Source: Aspidapion aeneum (taxonomy: Eukaryota > Arthropoda > Insecta > Coleoptera > Brentidae). Taken from it: a stretch of 64,000 nucleotides of DNA. The notes under the pieces were generated by a model. The model ran no database searches and was not told where the DNA came from. It worked only from the letters and a program-made list of their open reading frames with translations. Below, piece after piece: positions 30,917 to 44,390 of the stretch. Within the stretch, counting starts at the first letter, position 1, and each line of letters starts with the position of its first letter. The position numbers were made by a program, and so were the translations under genes. The DNA lies in assembly GCA_963576565.1 (NCBI GenBank), contig OY755039.1, forward strand, positions 23,019,102 to 23,083,101, written 5' to 3'.

Positions 30917-31996
30917 AATATAAGAACAAGTCCACCACGGAGCCTTATAAAGCGCAACTTTACAAGGAAAAAACACAGCCGTTCTCCGTTAGATTAAAAC
31001 ACTGCACTTGCATCGAAAAAATTAATTTCATCAGCAAGCCGCGATTCGTAAGATGTACACGAAATAAAACTGAAAATCAAAACTTAAACACTTACCACAA
31101 CACTAAAATGCACAACACATAAACGACTGCAAAGCAAAATAAACAAACCAACCTCACTTTTAACGAGATCAGCTGTTTATCGGCCCGCACGTACCTAACC
31201 AAAGTATTAATAACTCCGGTTAGGTGTGGTCTGACTAGCCACAGACACATGTGTTTCGCTCTCATTAGAGCACATCAGTGTGACATAAGTCTTCAAGCTT
31301 ACGTGGACAAAGCCTGGCCGGCAATCTAAAAATAAGAACAAGCCTTATAAATCGCAACTTTACAAGGAAAAAACTCACAGCCGTTCTCCGTTAGATTAAA
31401 AACACTGCACTTGCATCGAAAAAATTAATTTTATCAGCAAGCCGCGATTCGTAAGATGTACACGAAATAAAACTGAAAATCAAAACTTAAACACTTACCA
31501 CAACACTAAAATGCACAACACATAAACGACTGCAAAGCAAAATAAACAAACCAACCTCACTTTTAACGAGATCAGCTGTTTATCTGGTGGTGGACTTGTT
31601 CTTATTTTTAGATTGCCGGCCAGGCTTTGTCCACGTAAGCTTGAAGACTTATGTCACACTGATGTGCTCTAATGAGAGCGAAACACATGTGTCTGTGGCT
31701 AGTCAGACCACACCTAACCGGAGTTATTAATACTTTCGTTAGGTACGTGCGGGCAGATAAACAGCTGATCTCGTTAAAAGTGAGGTTGGTTTGTTTATTT
31801 TGCTTTGCAGTCGTTTATGTGTTGTGCATTTTAGTGTTGTGGTAAGTGTTTAAGTTTTGATTTTCAGTTTTATTTCGTGTACATCTTACGAATCGCGGCT
31901 TGCTGATGAAATTAATTTTTTTGGATGCAAGTGCAGTTTTTTTAATCTAACGGAGAAAGGCTGTGAGTTTTTTCCTTGTAAAGTTGCGATTTATTT
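30917..31996. repeat. Compound inverted repeat X-Y-X-Y'-X'
   Basis: Block X (about 30917-31185, ACTTTACAAGGAAAAAACAC to CGAGATCAGCTGTTTAT) recurs directly at 31331-31583. It recurs inverted at about 31755-31990. Block Y (about 31200-31335, AACTCCGGTTAGGTGTGGTC to AAAGCCTGGCCGGCAATC) recurs inverted at about 31600-31735. Similarity is very high by eye. No ORF is credible; the 94-codon frame at 30838-31122 is simply X read through. It looks like a foldback or nested young insertion. Confidence 0.85.
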
Positions 31997-32094
31997 AAAA
32001 TGTAATGATAAAATATCCTTTTTTTTTTTTAATTTTGCGCAGCAAATTAGGGATCTATGTATCATTCTCTTTTCTAAAATTTGTCAAATACCCT

Positions 32095-33085
32095 ATTATA
32101 TAAAACTTTCGACTTTCCAGAAAATTATATTCCAATTACGATTTTTCGTAAACGGCTAGAGCAACAAAATGTTTGCGTACATCGATTGAAAGCGCAGATT
32201 ATTCTCTATTCAGCAGTACTAAAAATGTTTGGGCCCCCTGGTAAATTAAGAAATTAAATCTAATTATATTAAACTTTTGATTTTCCGAAAAATTGAATTC
32301 AAATAACCGAAAACGGCTAGAGCTACAAAACGTTTGCGCACATCTATTGAAAGCCCAAAGTATTCTCTATTCTGCAGTACTAAAAATATTTGGGCCCCCT
32401 GGTAACTTAAGAAATTAAATCTAATTATATAAAAGTTTTAAATTTCTGAAAAATTATGTTCAAATTACGATTTTTCGTAAACGGCTAGAGCTACAAAATG
32501 CTTGCGTACATCGGTTGAAAGCGCAAAGTATTCTCTATTCAGCAGTACCAAAAATGTTTGGCCCCCCTGGTAAATTAAAAAATTAAATCTAATTATATTA
32601 AACTTTTGACTTTCCGAAAAATTAAATTCAAATAAAGATTTTTTTAAAAACGGCTAGAGCTACATAATCTTTGCGTACATCGATTGAAATCCCAAGGTAT
32701 TCTCTATTTAGCAGTATCAAAAATGTTTGGCCCCCCTGGTAAACTAAGAAATTAAATTTTATTATATAAAACTGTTCTTTCCAGAAAATTATTTTAAAAT
32801 TACGATTTTTCGTAAACGGCTAGAGCAACAAGTTTGCATACATCGGTTAAAATCACAAAGTATTCTCTATTCAGCAGTACCAAAAATATTTGGGCCCCCT
32901 GGTAAGTTAACAATTTAAATCGAATTTCATAAAACTTTTGACTCCAGAAAATTATTTTTAAATTACGATTTTTTGTAAACGGCTAGAGCTAAAATATTTT
33001 TGCGTACGCAGGTGTAAAGCACAGATTGTCCTCTAATTAGCGGTACTAAAATGTTTGCCCCCATGGTAAATAAACAATTAAAATC
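32095..33085 (+). repeat. Satellite array, six units of about 161-169 bp
   Basis: The phrase CGGCTAGAGC recurs at 32153, 32314, 32482, 32651, 32817 and 32980. Each unit also has CAAAGTATTCTCTATTCAGC and GTTTGGGCCCCCTGGTAA. Units vary by substitutions and small indels. A more diverged piece is at about 33410-33535, and a lone monomer at 24826-24982. Confidence 0.92.
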
Positions 33086-33536
33086 AATTAATTAATTTAT
33101 TGTATACCCATTTACATAAAAATAAAAAAAATAGTAAAACCAAATCCTAGCGAGTTTAAACCGGCGTAACAAAATTCAGCTTGTCTGTTTTAAGTTTGTT
33201 AGCTTGTTTTGAGATTTCTATGAGCAATAGATCACGTAATAAATCAATTAAAAGGTTTTTGCAAATATAAAATTTCTAGCGCAAGTTAGAATTTACATTT
33301 CTTTTTACTATGACATAGAGCTCTTTGAGCTACAAAAATAGGTGTTTGTTTGAAGGTCGTACGATAAGTAGAACCGGAGATATGAGGTGGCTCCTCAGAT
33401 TAACCGTTAACCTAGAGGGCCCACGATTTCTCGGAAACGGCTGGAGCTACAAAATTATTTTCAACGTAACAAATTACCAACAAATTAGCAATACAATTAT
33501 TTGGGCCCCTTATCATGGTCCCCCCAGGTTAACCCA

Positions 33537-34000
33537 CGTCTCCTCAGCGTGGCTTGCCTGACACAAGGTAGAACAAACTGACTACAAGATATTTCATTCT
33601 ACGAGTAAAACGATAGCGAACCAAGGAAACTAAGTCCATGGCGAGAGGAAAACGTCCACCGGTCTATAAAGAAGAAAGACATTTAGTCACAGTTCAACCA
33701 GACCATGCAATCACCGTCTCCACGATCGGTTCGGAACCGAAAACAATGAGTTGACAAAGTATAAAAGGCAACTTCATAGTGGTATAGTCAACCACGGACA
33801 CCGGTGTTTCGGAAAAAGGCATTTCTCTCCTCAGTGTGGCTTGCCTGACACAAGGTAGAACAAACTGACTACAAGATACAAGGTAAATCAATAAGAATGA
33901 AAAAATAGGTGAAACCTATTTTTCATTCTACGAGTGACACGATAGCGAACCACGGAAACTAAGTCAATGGCGGGACGAAAACGTCGACCGATCATTTTGT
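33537..34000 (+). repeat. Imperfect direct duplication
   Basis: CGTGGCTTGCCTGACACAAG and the following ~120 bp at 33547-33660 recur from about 33837 to 33995. An extra ~40 bp is inserted in the second copy after ACTACAAGATAC. No coding potential is assigned. Confidence 0.8.
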
Positions 34001-36790
34001 GATACGTTGTTAAAAGAGCAATTTAGTTGCTCTAAAAAAGGTGTTGTAACCTTTTTCCCTAAAATGCTTAGTTTTTTTGAAAAGGTAAAATCTAAAAAAA
34101 CAATATTTTTTTCGTGATCTTAAAAAATAACCCCAATTTATGGATGCCAATTAAGTGCTAACTAAATAAAAAAATTTGTCAAAATCCAAAATTATGGCGA
34201 ATGAAAAGAAATGAACTCGAAAACCATTCGTGTAAAAAAAGAAACGTATGATAGCGTTTTTGACGGAAATTTTATTGTCTAAAACTTTTTTTCTATAATG
34301 TACAGGGATCAAGTAATTTCAAAAAAAACTTTTTGTGCATACTAAATCCAAGATGGCGGGGGCAGTCGCCCTCCCCAAAGTCGAAAACTTAAATTTTTTT
34401 AGGAGTCCAATATGAACAAAATATATGAACATAAAATCGCGACTACACCACTTTTTGCAAGCTGGTCTTTTTTTCGCTCCAATGACTGGCCTAAAAGAGT
34501 ACAGCGATAATTTATTTTATATTGGTCCAACTCTGCCAGTCGCATCGAATTATTGGTCAAAATTTTCTGAAGGAAATAATCAAGAGAAATTAGCTTGCAA
34601 CACTTTATTTCTGAGTCAATTTCTAGAATGACGGACGATGAATTAATAGGCAGACTTTGAATGTGCATATCACTGAACTCCTTTTCAAAAGCTTAAATTT
34701 ATTCATTGTTCTATAGAACCTATATTGCGTAGGGTAAAATTTTGCCCTGGGCTCAAATTGCACCCTTGGGTAAGGAAAAGATTTAATTAATAAGGGGTTT
34801 TCAACAACCTTTTAGTTTTCCGATCTTAATTATATTTTTCGTCGGCAGTGCCGTATAATTGAGTTTTCCAACCCAGTCATAAGATATTCTGCAAGAACGT
34901 TAATGTAGCCAAATTTGATTCATCTGGTAAAAATGGAGGGAGATATTTCATTTTAAAACCTAAAGTAAAATAGGCTAGTATTATCTTCCCGATGAACAAG
35001 TAGGTTTGATGCCAAAAAAAACCTAATTTAATAAGCCTAGTTATAGGTTTTATACTAAATTTAAGTAAGGCTAGTTTTTTTAGTATAAAATTAATTAATT
35101 ATAAAAAAAAATGTATAAATATTAAAAAGCGGAATATAATAATTCATCTGAAACATTTTCAAAAAAAGCACATTTACAACTTTTTTTAGATTTTTTAAAT
35201 ATATTTAGGGTCCATCTCACCGACTTTTTTTTCGGTTCCATGGCTTAAGCGTTTATTAATATAATCATATTATGACATAATAAGGAACACTTTAGGCTAA
35301 GTAACGAACAAAAAAGTCGGTGCGATAGGCTATTAAACATTAAAATTTCCAAATAAAGTTAAAATTTTAATTTTTTTTTCAATATGCATAGTGAAATGGG
35401 TGCGAAAAATTAGTCCGTTCCGCAAGCGAGTAGAAAAACACATTTTCATTGATTTCCAAAGAAATAAATAAAAACCCTTTAATTCTTTCCGAATTTGTCC
35501 AAATATCGCTAATTGTTGATGTACCCACTCCATACTTTAGAGCTTTTTAAGTAACTCCACCATTTTTTAAAACATCAGTAATCTCTGAATTTTACTCTAA
35601 GATAAAAGTTTTATTCTTATGTTTGATTGGAGCCATTCTCGGCAAGACCGTGACTTATAACCATATAAGTAATAATATTACGTATATGCTTATTACCATG
35701 CCCTCGTCCGTGAAGCTAGATAAGAACTGCTGAATACGGCCTTTGAAACCAACTAAGTGACAGGTTAAGACCTATATTATTATGTTAATAGGCATTTTCT
35801 AAAAGTTGGGATTATTGAATTAACTAAAATCTGGATTGTCGTATACCTCCATGGAATACTCAGGCTATCGGACTACCGAAGCATCCGGAATCCGGACTTT
35901 CGCGATTTATTGTTATTTATTGAAAAAAAAATTAGATTTTTTGTTTCCGAGATTTTGTCTTTTAACCAATGGCTTTTTGCATATAGTAAAGTGCCCCTAA
36001 ATTCAGGTTACAACCGAGTTTTCTAAGTTTTATAAATAAAAAATATTTAATGATTCGAGACTATCGTAAAATCTAAAAAAAATTTACCTTCACATTCACG
36101 TTGCAAAACGGATGCAAATTTTAAATGCAAAAGTGGCGAAACCCGTAGCTCTGAGGAAAATCTATAAGGTAGGTTACGGTGAAGAGACTTCAGACAGGGA
36201 GACCATGGACAGTCATCATATCATATGTGTTACGTTTAAGGATATTTATTTATTATCACGACAACAGCTAGCGAAGCGCTGGGTTTTGGCCATCTTTAGG
36301 GCTATAAGAAATAGCGACTATTTCCATTAATGATGTAAATATCAACTTTAAATTGTTTACAAGACAAAAACAAGTTTAAATCACTACTTTAAAAAGTACT
36401 ATTTTTACCCTACTAAATTAATGAAACTAATTAAAAAATATAATACTAAAAACAAAAAACGAGACATTACGTACACGATGCCTAATATAAAAAGTAAAAT
36501 TTTTAAACTTTCGGTCCCATTGCCGCATTTATTCGTCAAATTCTAAAAGTGCGCTGAGTCCCAGTGCCGTATATTTACGTTCATGGATATTTTGTTTTTT
36601 TTTAAACGCTTGTATATGACGCAATATTCCAGACTGCATTATACATATTTTTGTGTGGGCGAACACATACACCTACATGCTATCCAGCATAAGTGAAAAC
36701 TATTTTTATATTTTTAACTTTTTTTTATGAACGTCTGATGTACTCATAACATTTTAACAAAAAACTTAATTTTATAAAAACCTTTTTTCT
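34001..36790. other. Unassigned AT-rich region
   Basis: No family-like ORF is found. A short hairpin-like pair (CACCGACTTTTTT near 35218 and AAAAAAGTCGGTG near 35310) may bound a ~105-bp MITE. AGGTTTTA words near 34950-35060 echo the 28858-30730 element. Otherwise nothing is recognised. Confidence 0.45.
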
Positions 36791-37009
36791 ACGAGCCTGC
36801 GAAAAGAGTCACGCACGCGTTTTGATAGTACTTTTCGCACACTTTTTAATGAACTTAAGGTAATCGGTACCTTAATACTTTTTTCGGTGTCCTTAACTGT
36901 CCAAACTATTAAATAGTTTTTAAAAACCGGCAATGTCAAGGTTTTAATGTTTTATATCTGCATGGCAACGATAATACATTACAAACTAAAAAGTTATAAA
37001 ATGGACTAG

Positions 37010-37255
37010 ATGGACTCTGACGAAAATCTTCCAGAATATATTATAAACACAGCAAGAGACCTTGACCTTCTTCCTGCAAAATCTAAAGCAAGGTATGAAA
37101 AGGAATGTCTATTTTTTACGAACTGGTGTAGAGGAACAGCACGTTCAAAATTTTATATTTTGTAAATCTTAGCAAAACCTGCAAATCAAATACGATTTGG
37201 TCAATACTATATTATACTCCATGTTAAAGACTGTACTTAAAATACGCCCTAAGTA
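37010..37255 (+). pseudogene. Crypton-type tyrosine recombinase N-terminal fragment
   Basis: The ATG at 37010 starts DLDLLPAKSKARYEKECLFF and then TNWCRG before a stop near 37162. In the following frames come NLSKTCKSNTIWSILY and YSMLKTVLKI. The order P-x-K-S-K-x-x-Y-E...F...W, then L-S-K...x-T-I-W-S, then Y-S-M-L-K matches the N-terminal SAM-like domain of insect Crypton-derived tyrosine recombinases. The catalytic C-terminal domain (R...HxxR...Y) is absent. GTGCGG/CGCAC palindromes flank it on both sides. Confidence 0.65.
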
Positions 37256-37259
37256 AAAA

Positions 37260-39098
37260 TAGTGTTCCTAACTCTTGTGGAAAATTTCTTTTCCGCACTT
37301 TATTGCTGGCCGCACTCGCTAGACATCGTTCGGCGAACTGCAATCGCGTGCGGAAAAGTGACACTTTCCACACTTGTTAGGAAATATACTATAATAGTAT
37401 TGAACTTACGTGTAGTATAATTATTATATGCCAATGGATAAAAGAGGCAGTAGCCCGACCAGAGGGAGGGTTAAAATTCTCCAAGGGATAAAGACACTTT
37501 TGTTTGAATTATTTTGACGTTTTTTTTTTGATTGGTACTTTTATTCTTGTTATGTCACTTTTTATTTTTTATCCCCTTACCCTGATCTTTTTTACTTTTT
37601 ATCTTAATTTTTTAGTTTTTATCCCTTTTTTATCCCGATTATAAAAAATAATCTCGAATGTGCGAAATATTTATTTTTGGACCAAGGGTTTTTTGTTTTT
37701 TATCACACATTTTTCCTCAAGGCCGACTGTTAATGCAACCAAACAATTGTTTTTATATATTCGAACTAGAAGGTTTTGTTTTAAAAAAAAATTAAAAAAT
37801 CGGTCATCACACTATAACAAATTGGCCACCATCTTGAAATCCGTAAGAATTATTGTTTGCCTTTGTATTCTTGGATGGACTAGACCATCTTATTATTAGT
37901 ACCAAATTTGGTTATATTGGCTATAACGACATTTTTACTGGGTTATTTTTAAGGGTCAAAGCCCCAAAAGCACCAATACTTTTCCGATGGGCCCTAGCAA
38001 CAGTTTTAGACGTATAACATGTTGCTTCTGCAAAATCTTGATTTGATGTGATTTTTTTATGTTAAGAAGTTCTTAATTAATTTTGTTTTTCTTTTTTGAA
38101 ATACTGCATATCAAGTTATATACGTAGGAACAAATATAATCATGGCTCGCTTGTTAAAGTTGTAATTTTAAAGTATTTTAGCCGTCATTTTGAAAAAATG
38201 CCCGCCACAGTATTCCTGAAGATATGTGCCAAATTTCGTGCTTGTGTGTATAAGAGCAGCTTTTTTCCTTTAACCCTGTTATATCCAATGACGACGGTAG
38301 TAGTAGGGTTTTATTTTAAATTTAAAAAATGTGTGACATTCTATTTTTCTGCCTTTCAAAATTAGCATTTTATTATTTATTTTTATTCCGAAAATTACTC
38401 AGAACACTTCAACTTCAACTCTAGTTTTTTCAACTAATAAAAAAAACTACGGACTCTAATATTATCATCTGGTATATTTTTTAAATGATCTGGTTTAGTG
38501 CGGTCTAGGCGAGATCTTATTTCTATTTTAAACATTAAATTGTTTGGAGATTGTTTTGTTATTAAATGGGCATTTTACGATACTGTAGTAAAAACTCACT
38601 AAGCACCCTTCCACGTCAGTGGATTTACACTAAGGTTTTAATGTTTTTCTTAACAGTTTGTACACATATGTTCATTTTCATTATATTTCAGGAAATTTTG
38701 AAAATTGTATGAAACAAATTGAGGTTTAGTAAATAAGTAAAATCTTTATTTAATCCTTATTACGCAATTGGGTGTGGATCCTGTCAAACACATAATACAA
38801 TCATGAATACATTGTTAAAATTAAAATCAAGAATCATTAATTTTTGTAATTTACGGTCTTATAGCAGTTTTTCTCTAACCTAAATTATGTATTTAAATAG
38901 ATTTTTATCATTATTTAGTCAACCAACAACTTAAGACAATAAAAGTAGCCCTAAAGTTTAACTACTAGTTAGCTTAAATTGTTTTGAAAAAATTTAGTAT
39001 ATCTAAAACTCAGATGAGGTAATAAGGTATCATTTTAAAATAAGATTTTTTAATTTTAGTTTTAATTTATTCCAAACTCTGAGGATATAATTTTTACC

Positions 39099-39142
<44 letters not shown>

Positions 39143-42100
39143 TGTTTTTTCAGATGTAAGATCCTTTTGATTTTTTGTATTATAAACCTATTTTTGTCTC
39201 AGCTCCATAAAAAGATCATGATCATAAAGCATGAAAGTCATACACTCTAACATATAGACACTTCCTTAAAACTAACGACCCTTGATTGAATATAGGTATT
39301 AAATGCTGACAGGGAAGCTGCTAGACCGATATTATCTCGAACTAGTTTTAGGGCATACGTGTATGGATACATGCTTTTCGATATATGTTTTCTAATTAAG
39401 ATCTTTGTCTATATTTAGTCCTTGAACCAAAATCGAATCAAGATTTTTGAACCCAATATCATTAAGCAAATTTAATGTGTATATCTTGGTTTTTAGTTTT
39501 GGGCCTACCAGCAAATTTTGTACCTGTTCATTTTCTTTAGGCTGGATGGTATGTACGCCTCTCTGAGTTAAATCCTCGTATTCATGCGCAAAGTTTCAGT
39601 ATACTTTTCTGGAATCAAGCTTCTAATTTTTTTAATTAACCTTTTTTAGCAAAAATTTTTTATGTTCATAGTGTCTTTATAAAATTGCTATTTAAAATGG
39701 AGTTGACATTTAAAAAAGGCATTTTTGATTTTAGGCTTTTAGCAGATACTTATATAATAGTTTTATCAACCAAACTGTTTACAAGAACGTTATTTCTCCA
39801 TAGAGGGGTCATCAAAACTATTAAATTGGTTTTCTTTTATACCAAATAAAATAACAAAGTCATTTTTTCAAAAGTTTTTGGTGAGGTCAATTGTTATGTG
39901 TTTCAAAGAAGCATTATTTTTCTGAAGTGAAGAACACTAAAATGGTTATCCAAATAGTTTGAAAGAAGAGAAGAAAAGACACCTACTAAATTGTCTTCCA
40001 ACACCATAACTTTATTGGTCGTCTTGTTATGGTTGCTTAAATCCTTTTTATTTGATGTCTCGTTGCCAGAAATTATGTCTTTGAGGCGACCATCCTCCGA
40101 AAAATAATCAAAATTTAGTTTTCAAATTTTTTGTTTGAAATTTCCGAATTTTGATTTAAAACAAGATCTTCGAGTTTTACTTTTTGCTTCATGGAAAGTT
40201 AATTTTTGGTATTGTGAAGCCATCCGTTTGAGTCTCTGTAGTCTTCTTTGTTCCTTTCTGGGCATTTGTATTCTCCTTTAGATACCTACTGCTCTAAATA
40301 AATCTGCTTATTTTGTATGTCACGCAATTTTTTCCTGTACCCTTCTTTACACATTTTTTCGGGTATTTCAACTATTTTATTGCACTTTTTTGATTCTTTT
40401 CAGACTTGTTTTGGGTTGTTTATTTTTTCAATTAATATCTTATTTTTTTGTTGTTGTCGCTTTAATTTCTTTTTATTAAATTGCATTTAGTTTTCTTTTT
40501 TAAAGAAGTCATTTTGGGTTAAAGTATTTAATATTTCTTGCTGTTGTATTTCGTATTTCGTTATCAGCGTTTGCGACAAATTTTTATAAATGTCAAGTTA
40601 TTTTTCTAGCTTCATGTGACCTTGCTAGTTCTCTATTTCTCAAATGCAAATCAATTACAGCAAGTATATTTCTTAGATCACTTATTAAATAAGTAGTGCA
40701 CTTAAATCTATATTAGTTTCGTAGGTACCTTTCTGAAAAACAGTAGGGGAACTTATTACGATACTTTGAAAATTGTTCATAAGAGTCCAATTTTAAAAAC
40801 GGAATTATTTATATCCGGGCATTATTAAAAACATCATGCATCAAAACAAGACATGAGCATAATCGTTCGCTGTCAAAAAAAGAATTTGTAATAATCGTAC
40901 AATAACAGAATCGAAGTATTTTATAACTTTTTTTCTCAAAACCGAACAAAAGCGTACCGAATAATATCATAAGAAGGGATTTGCTTCTATTTTTCATCTA
41001 AAAAAGAGCGGTTTTGATACTATGCAATTAAAGCTTCTTTTACTGCAACCTCTCGTTAGGCGCAAGGCGGACCCTAGTTAGACTTCCTTTGGGATTAATT
41101 AAAGAAGATGTTGGGGTAACACCGACCTCGACCCATGCCCGTGCAACTCATGCAATTTAATTTAAACGAAAAAATAGACATTTTTACATATTTATTTATT
41201 TTTAGGTTTAAAAACTATTATTTGTTTTCGCATTTGAAACCCCCAAATTTTGTTTTAATTGTCTGTTTCTTAACTTACGTGATATACTAGTAGCGATCAA
41301 AATTCGCTCATCTTTGTTTGCTTGAAATAGTCTTTACAGGTTACACTGAAAAAGTTATTTAGGTAAATAACACACTGGTCGACCCCTTTTTATGATAATT
41401 TCCTTTAACTTTTATGCCGTATTAAGAAAATACTTTATACGAAACTTCGATTCTGCTTTTGTTCGATTATTACCAATTCCTTTTTTACTGCGAACAATTA
41501 GGCTTATTTCTTGTTTTGATAAATGACCGTTTTTGAAATTGGATTGTTATGTCATTTTCCCTTAACATCTTGGTCGATTTTTTTTATCCTTTATGACGAT
41601 GGATAGGGATCCCGGAAAAGTTGTTTTTTTTTATATTTTTTTCTCGAGAATATGAAAAGGTCTTTATCCTAGGCCTACTTAGCCTAAATTTTGTCAGATA
41701 GTTACGTTAGTAGCTATGAAAACAAATACAATTACGACATTTATTTCTCAGCCCACCAAGCAAAAAACTGTTTTTTTAATAAATTCACTTTATACATAAC
41801 CTAGTGTTAGGGTGGTTACTCATAATTAAAAAGCTCTTTATATGCTCTATTTAATGACGTATAAATCTAATATGGCGGCTATAAGAAATAACAAAATTGT
41901 CTATGATTACAAAAAACTTGAATGCATAAAAAAATGTTAACGTCATTCTATTGATGTCGCTTATACAAAACTACCAAATTTTGTTAAATGTATTTACAAG
42001 ATAGCTGAGATTATAACATTTTTCAAAAAATAAAATATTTAGGTATTTTAAATTTTGATAAAGCTAGAAATCGGAACTTTCTTTTTATTTAAACAAAATC

Positions 42101-42690
42101 GTATCTCTTACCGGTTCCGAACTCCGCATGTAGTTTCTTATCCTTATCTGTATAAATATTAAAATGTCTCTTTTCGTAGATATCTCCGTTACAGAGGAAC
42201 GAGAACCTCGTGGTTTAAATGATATATGGTGTGCGATGTGCGCCCATGGTGGGAAGTTATTTGTCATCTTAACTTTTAAAATTAATTTCCAAAGATTCAT
42301 TAAATACAAATAACGCCACTCAACCGGCGCCGCACCAAAATTTTCATCAGTTTTTGGCTTAAGATCCAGACTACCCCGCCCTCTTATTACTTACTAATTA
42401 TGTCTTTGTTTTTTAGAAACGGGACGTTACCCGAAATACTTGAAGCATATTATCCCAAAATTAGCACATAAAAATCCTTTGGAAGTAAGTATTTCTTTAG
42501 CAACATTTGGACTCTTTTGCCAATCTTGAGATGATTAGAAATGTAGAAACGGGCATGGTAACTACAGTAAGCGTCTACTGTAATCTTGAAAATCTTTGAA
42601 TTAACAATAGTTTGTTGATAGTTGAGTTCTAATTTTTTTAATTGAATGAAAAAGAAGTCCACTAAAAGGACGAGTTTCTGGAATGAAACA
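37260..42690. other. Long AT-rich region without recognised genes
   Basis: The first ~120 bp contain CGTGCGGAAAAGTGACACTT-type palindromes at about 37285-37380. A (TA)n microsatellite lies at 39104-39139. Open frames here are short and low-complexity. A Lys/Gln-rich minus-strand patch near 40100-40560 is suggestive of decayed coding sequence but cannot be assigned. Confidence 0.45.
39104..39139. repeat. TA microsatellite
   Basis: Uninterrupted TA dinucleotides, about 18 units. Confidence 0.97.
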
Positions 42691-42698
42691 AGCGTGTT

Positions 42699-43255
42699 AT
42701 TGATTTAAGATCCTTATTTATTTTTATTAAGCCTCAAAAGGAAACAAATGTTTCTTTAATCTAAGCAAATATTCATTTATAATAAATAATATATGTATTT
42801 AACTTAGCATGCATGCGATGTCTTACCAAATCAAGTAAGTCAGCATTTATGAAACTAGCACATTTTATTTACAGTAACAAATTAGGTGCTTAAATCAGCT
42901 CAAGAGTTAAATAAATATATGTCAACTACATCACTTATTTGACTTTTCAAACACATTTTTAATAGTGTAGGCAGCATTTATATTTTATTTATTTTTATCA
43001 AGCCTCAAAAGCAAACAAATGTTTCTTTAATCTAAGCAAATATTCATTTATAATAAATAATATATGTATTTAACTTAGCATGCATGCGATGTCTTACCAA
43101 ATCAAGTAAGTCAACATTTTTGAAACTAGGACATTTTATTCATAGTAACAAATTAGGTGCTTAAATCAGCTCAAGCTTCGTTGAGTTAAATAAATATATG
43201 TCAACTACATCACTTATTTGACTTTTCAAACACATTTTTAATAGTGTAGGCAGCA
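42699..43255 (+). repeat. Tandem duplication, two units of about 280 bp
   Basis: Both copies run from TTTATTTTTATTAAGCCTCA through CATGCATGCGATGTCTTACC to AATAGTGTAGGCAGCA, with a few substitutions and one ~8-bp difference. They lead directly into the ~180-bp repeat region. Confidence 0.92.
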
Positions 43256-43759
43256 ATAAGTGTCGTGATGTAGTATATATGTGGTTGCATGATATTGTGT
43301 AGTGTGTGGTTAGTTAAAAAAACATAAAAGTCGACCTCGCATTGTTACACGAGACATTGATTACCAAATTATTATACATATTGCAAAGGACTACTTTGGC
43401 ACAGAGGAGATATTGCAGCAATACGTATTGTGATGTGGTGTATGTGTTGTTGCATGATAGGGTGAGATGTGTTGATTAAAAAAACAATTTTTGCGAATCT
43501 AGAAGTAGTCTTCTTTTGCTAACGTTTGCCTTTTCATTTTAAAATGTATCTAGAAATCACTTAGTTGCGAAACCCACCTCGTCTGGAAATGCGACACCCT
43601 GATTTTTACCACTAAACTACATAGGCGTGATATTGCAACATTGGCAGCAATAAGTGTCGTGATGTGATATATGTGTTGTTGCATGATATTGTGTAGTGTG
43701 TGGTTGGTTAAAAAACATTAGTCAACCTCGCTTATTAACGCAATACCCCGATGAGGCGG

Positions 43760-44000
43760 TGTATGTGTTATTGTATGATATTGTCACAAGGTTATTTATT
43801 TAGTGCCCTTGTGTGACTGGGGAATTAAGGGGAAGATTCAAAATAGGTAAGAAGAATTTAAATTTATTGATTTATTTTAATATAGATTAGATTTATAAAT
43901 GTTGATTCTTCCTACCTATTTTGGATCTTCCGCATAATCACTCAGTCACAAGGGCACTAAATAAAAACCTTGTGACCATATCATGCAATAACACATACAC
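43760..44000. repeat. Large hairpin at the array inversion point
   Basis: CACAAGGTTATTTATTTAGT and GCCCTTGTGTGACT on the left pair with AGTCACAAGGGC and ACTAAATAAAAACCTTGTG on the right. The AATAGGTAAGAAGAAT/ATTCTTCCTACCTATT arms enclose an AT loop. The right half recurs alone near 45398-45470. Confidence 0.8.
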
Positions 44001-44333
44001 CACATCACTATACTTATTGCTGTTTATATGCTGCAATTATGCGTCAGTGTCAAATTAGTGCGTTGTCTTTTGTAGTGTGATGTGGTGATGATTATATCCC
44101 GATTATCATCACTACATTGCGACAGTAATCGAGGTCGACTTTTGTGTTTTTTAACCAACCTCAGGCTACACCATTTTATGCAACAAAACATACACATTAT
44201 CTCGTTTGTGTCAAAGTAGTGTGTTATCGTATGTGGTGATGGAAAATGGGGTTTGAATCACAGCTAGATTAAAGATCAGTTTATAAAAGCAAAAAAAATA
44301 AAGCAGAACCTAACAGTTACGGACGTTTTTCCG

Positions 44334-44390
44334 AAGATAAAAGGAGCAGAAGCCAAGTCTCCAATTTACATCAATGAAGCTCTACTCTAA
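44334..44390 (+). pseudogene. Possible LINE ORF1 FP-like fragment
   Basis: One frame reads KIKGAEAKSPIYINEALL and then stops. A K-x-x-x-P-I-Y-I-N-E-x-L block resembles the FP-like C-terminal domain of some insect LINE ORF1 proteins. The fragment is very short and sits after a 40-bp phrase also found at 48295, so the call is weak. Confidence 0.25.

Noticed and set aside
30838..31122. 94-codon plus-strand ORF
   Set aside because: It spans block X of the compound inverted repeat. The other X copies do not preserve the frame, so it is not a gene.
36112..36330. 72-codon plus-strand ORF
   Set aside because: No domain, splice signal or relative is recognised. The length is expected by chance.
39540..40700. 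Possible decayed Lys/Gln-rich gene on the minus strand
   Set aside because: Scattered charged stretches only, with no motif or consistent frame to assign.
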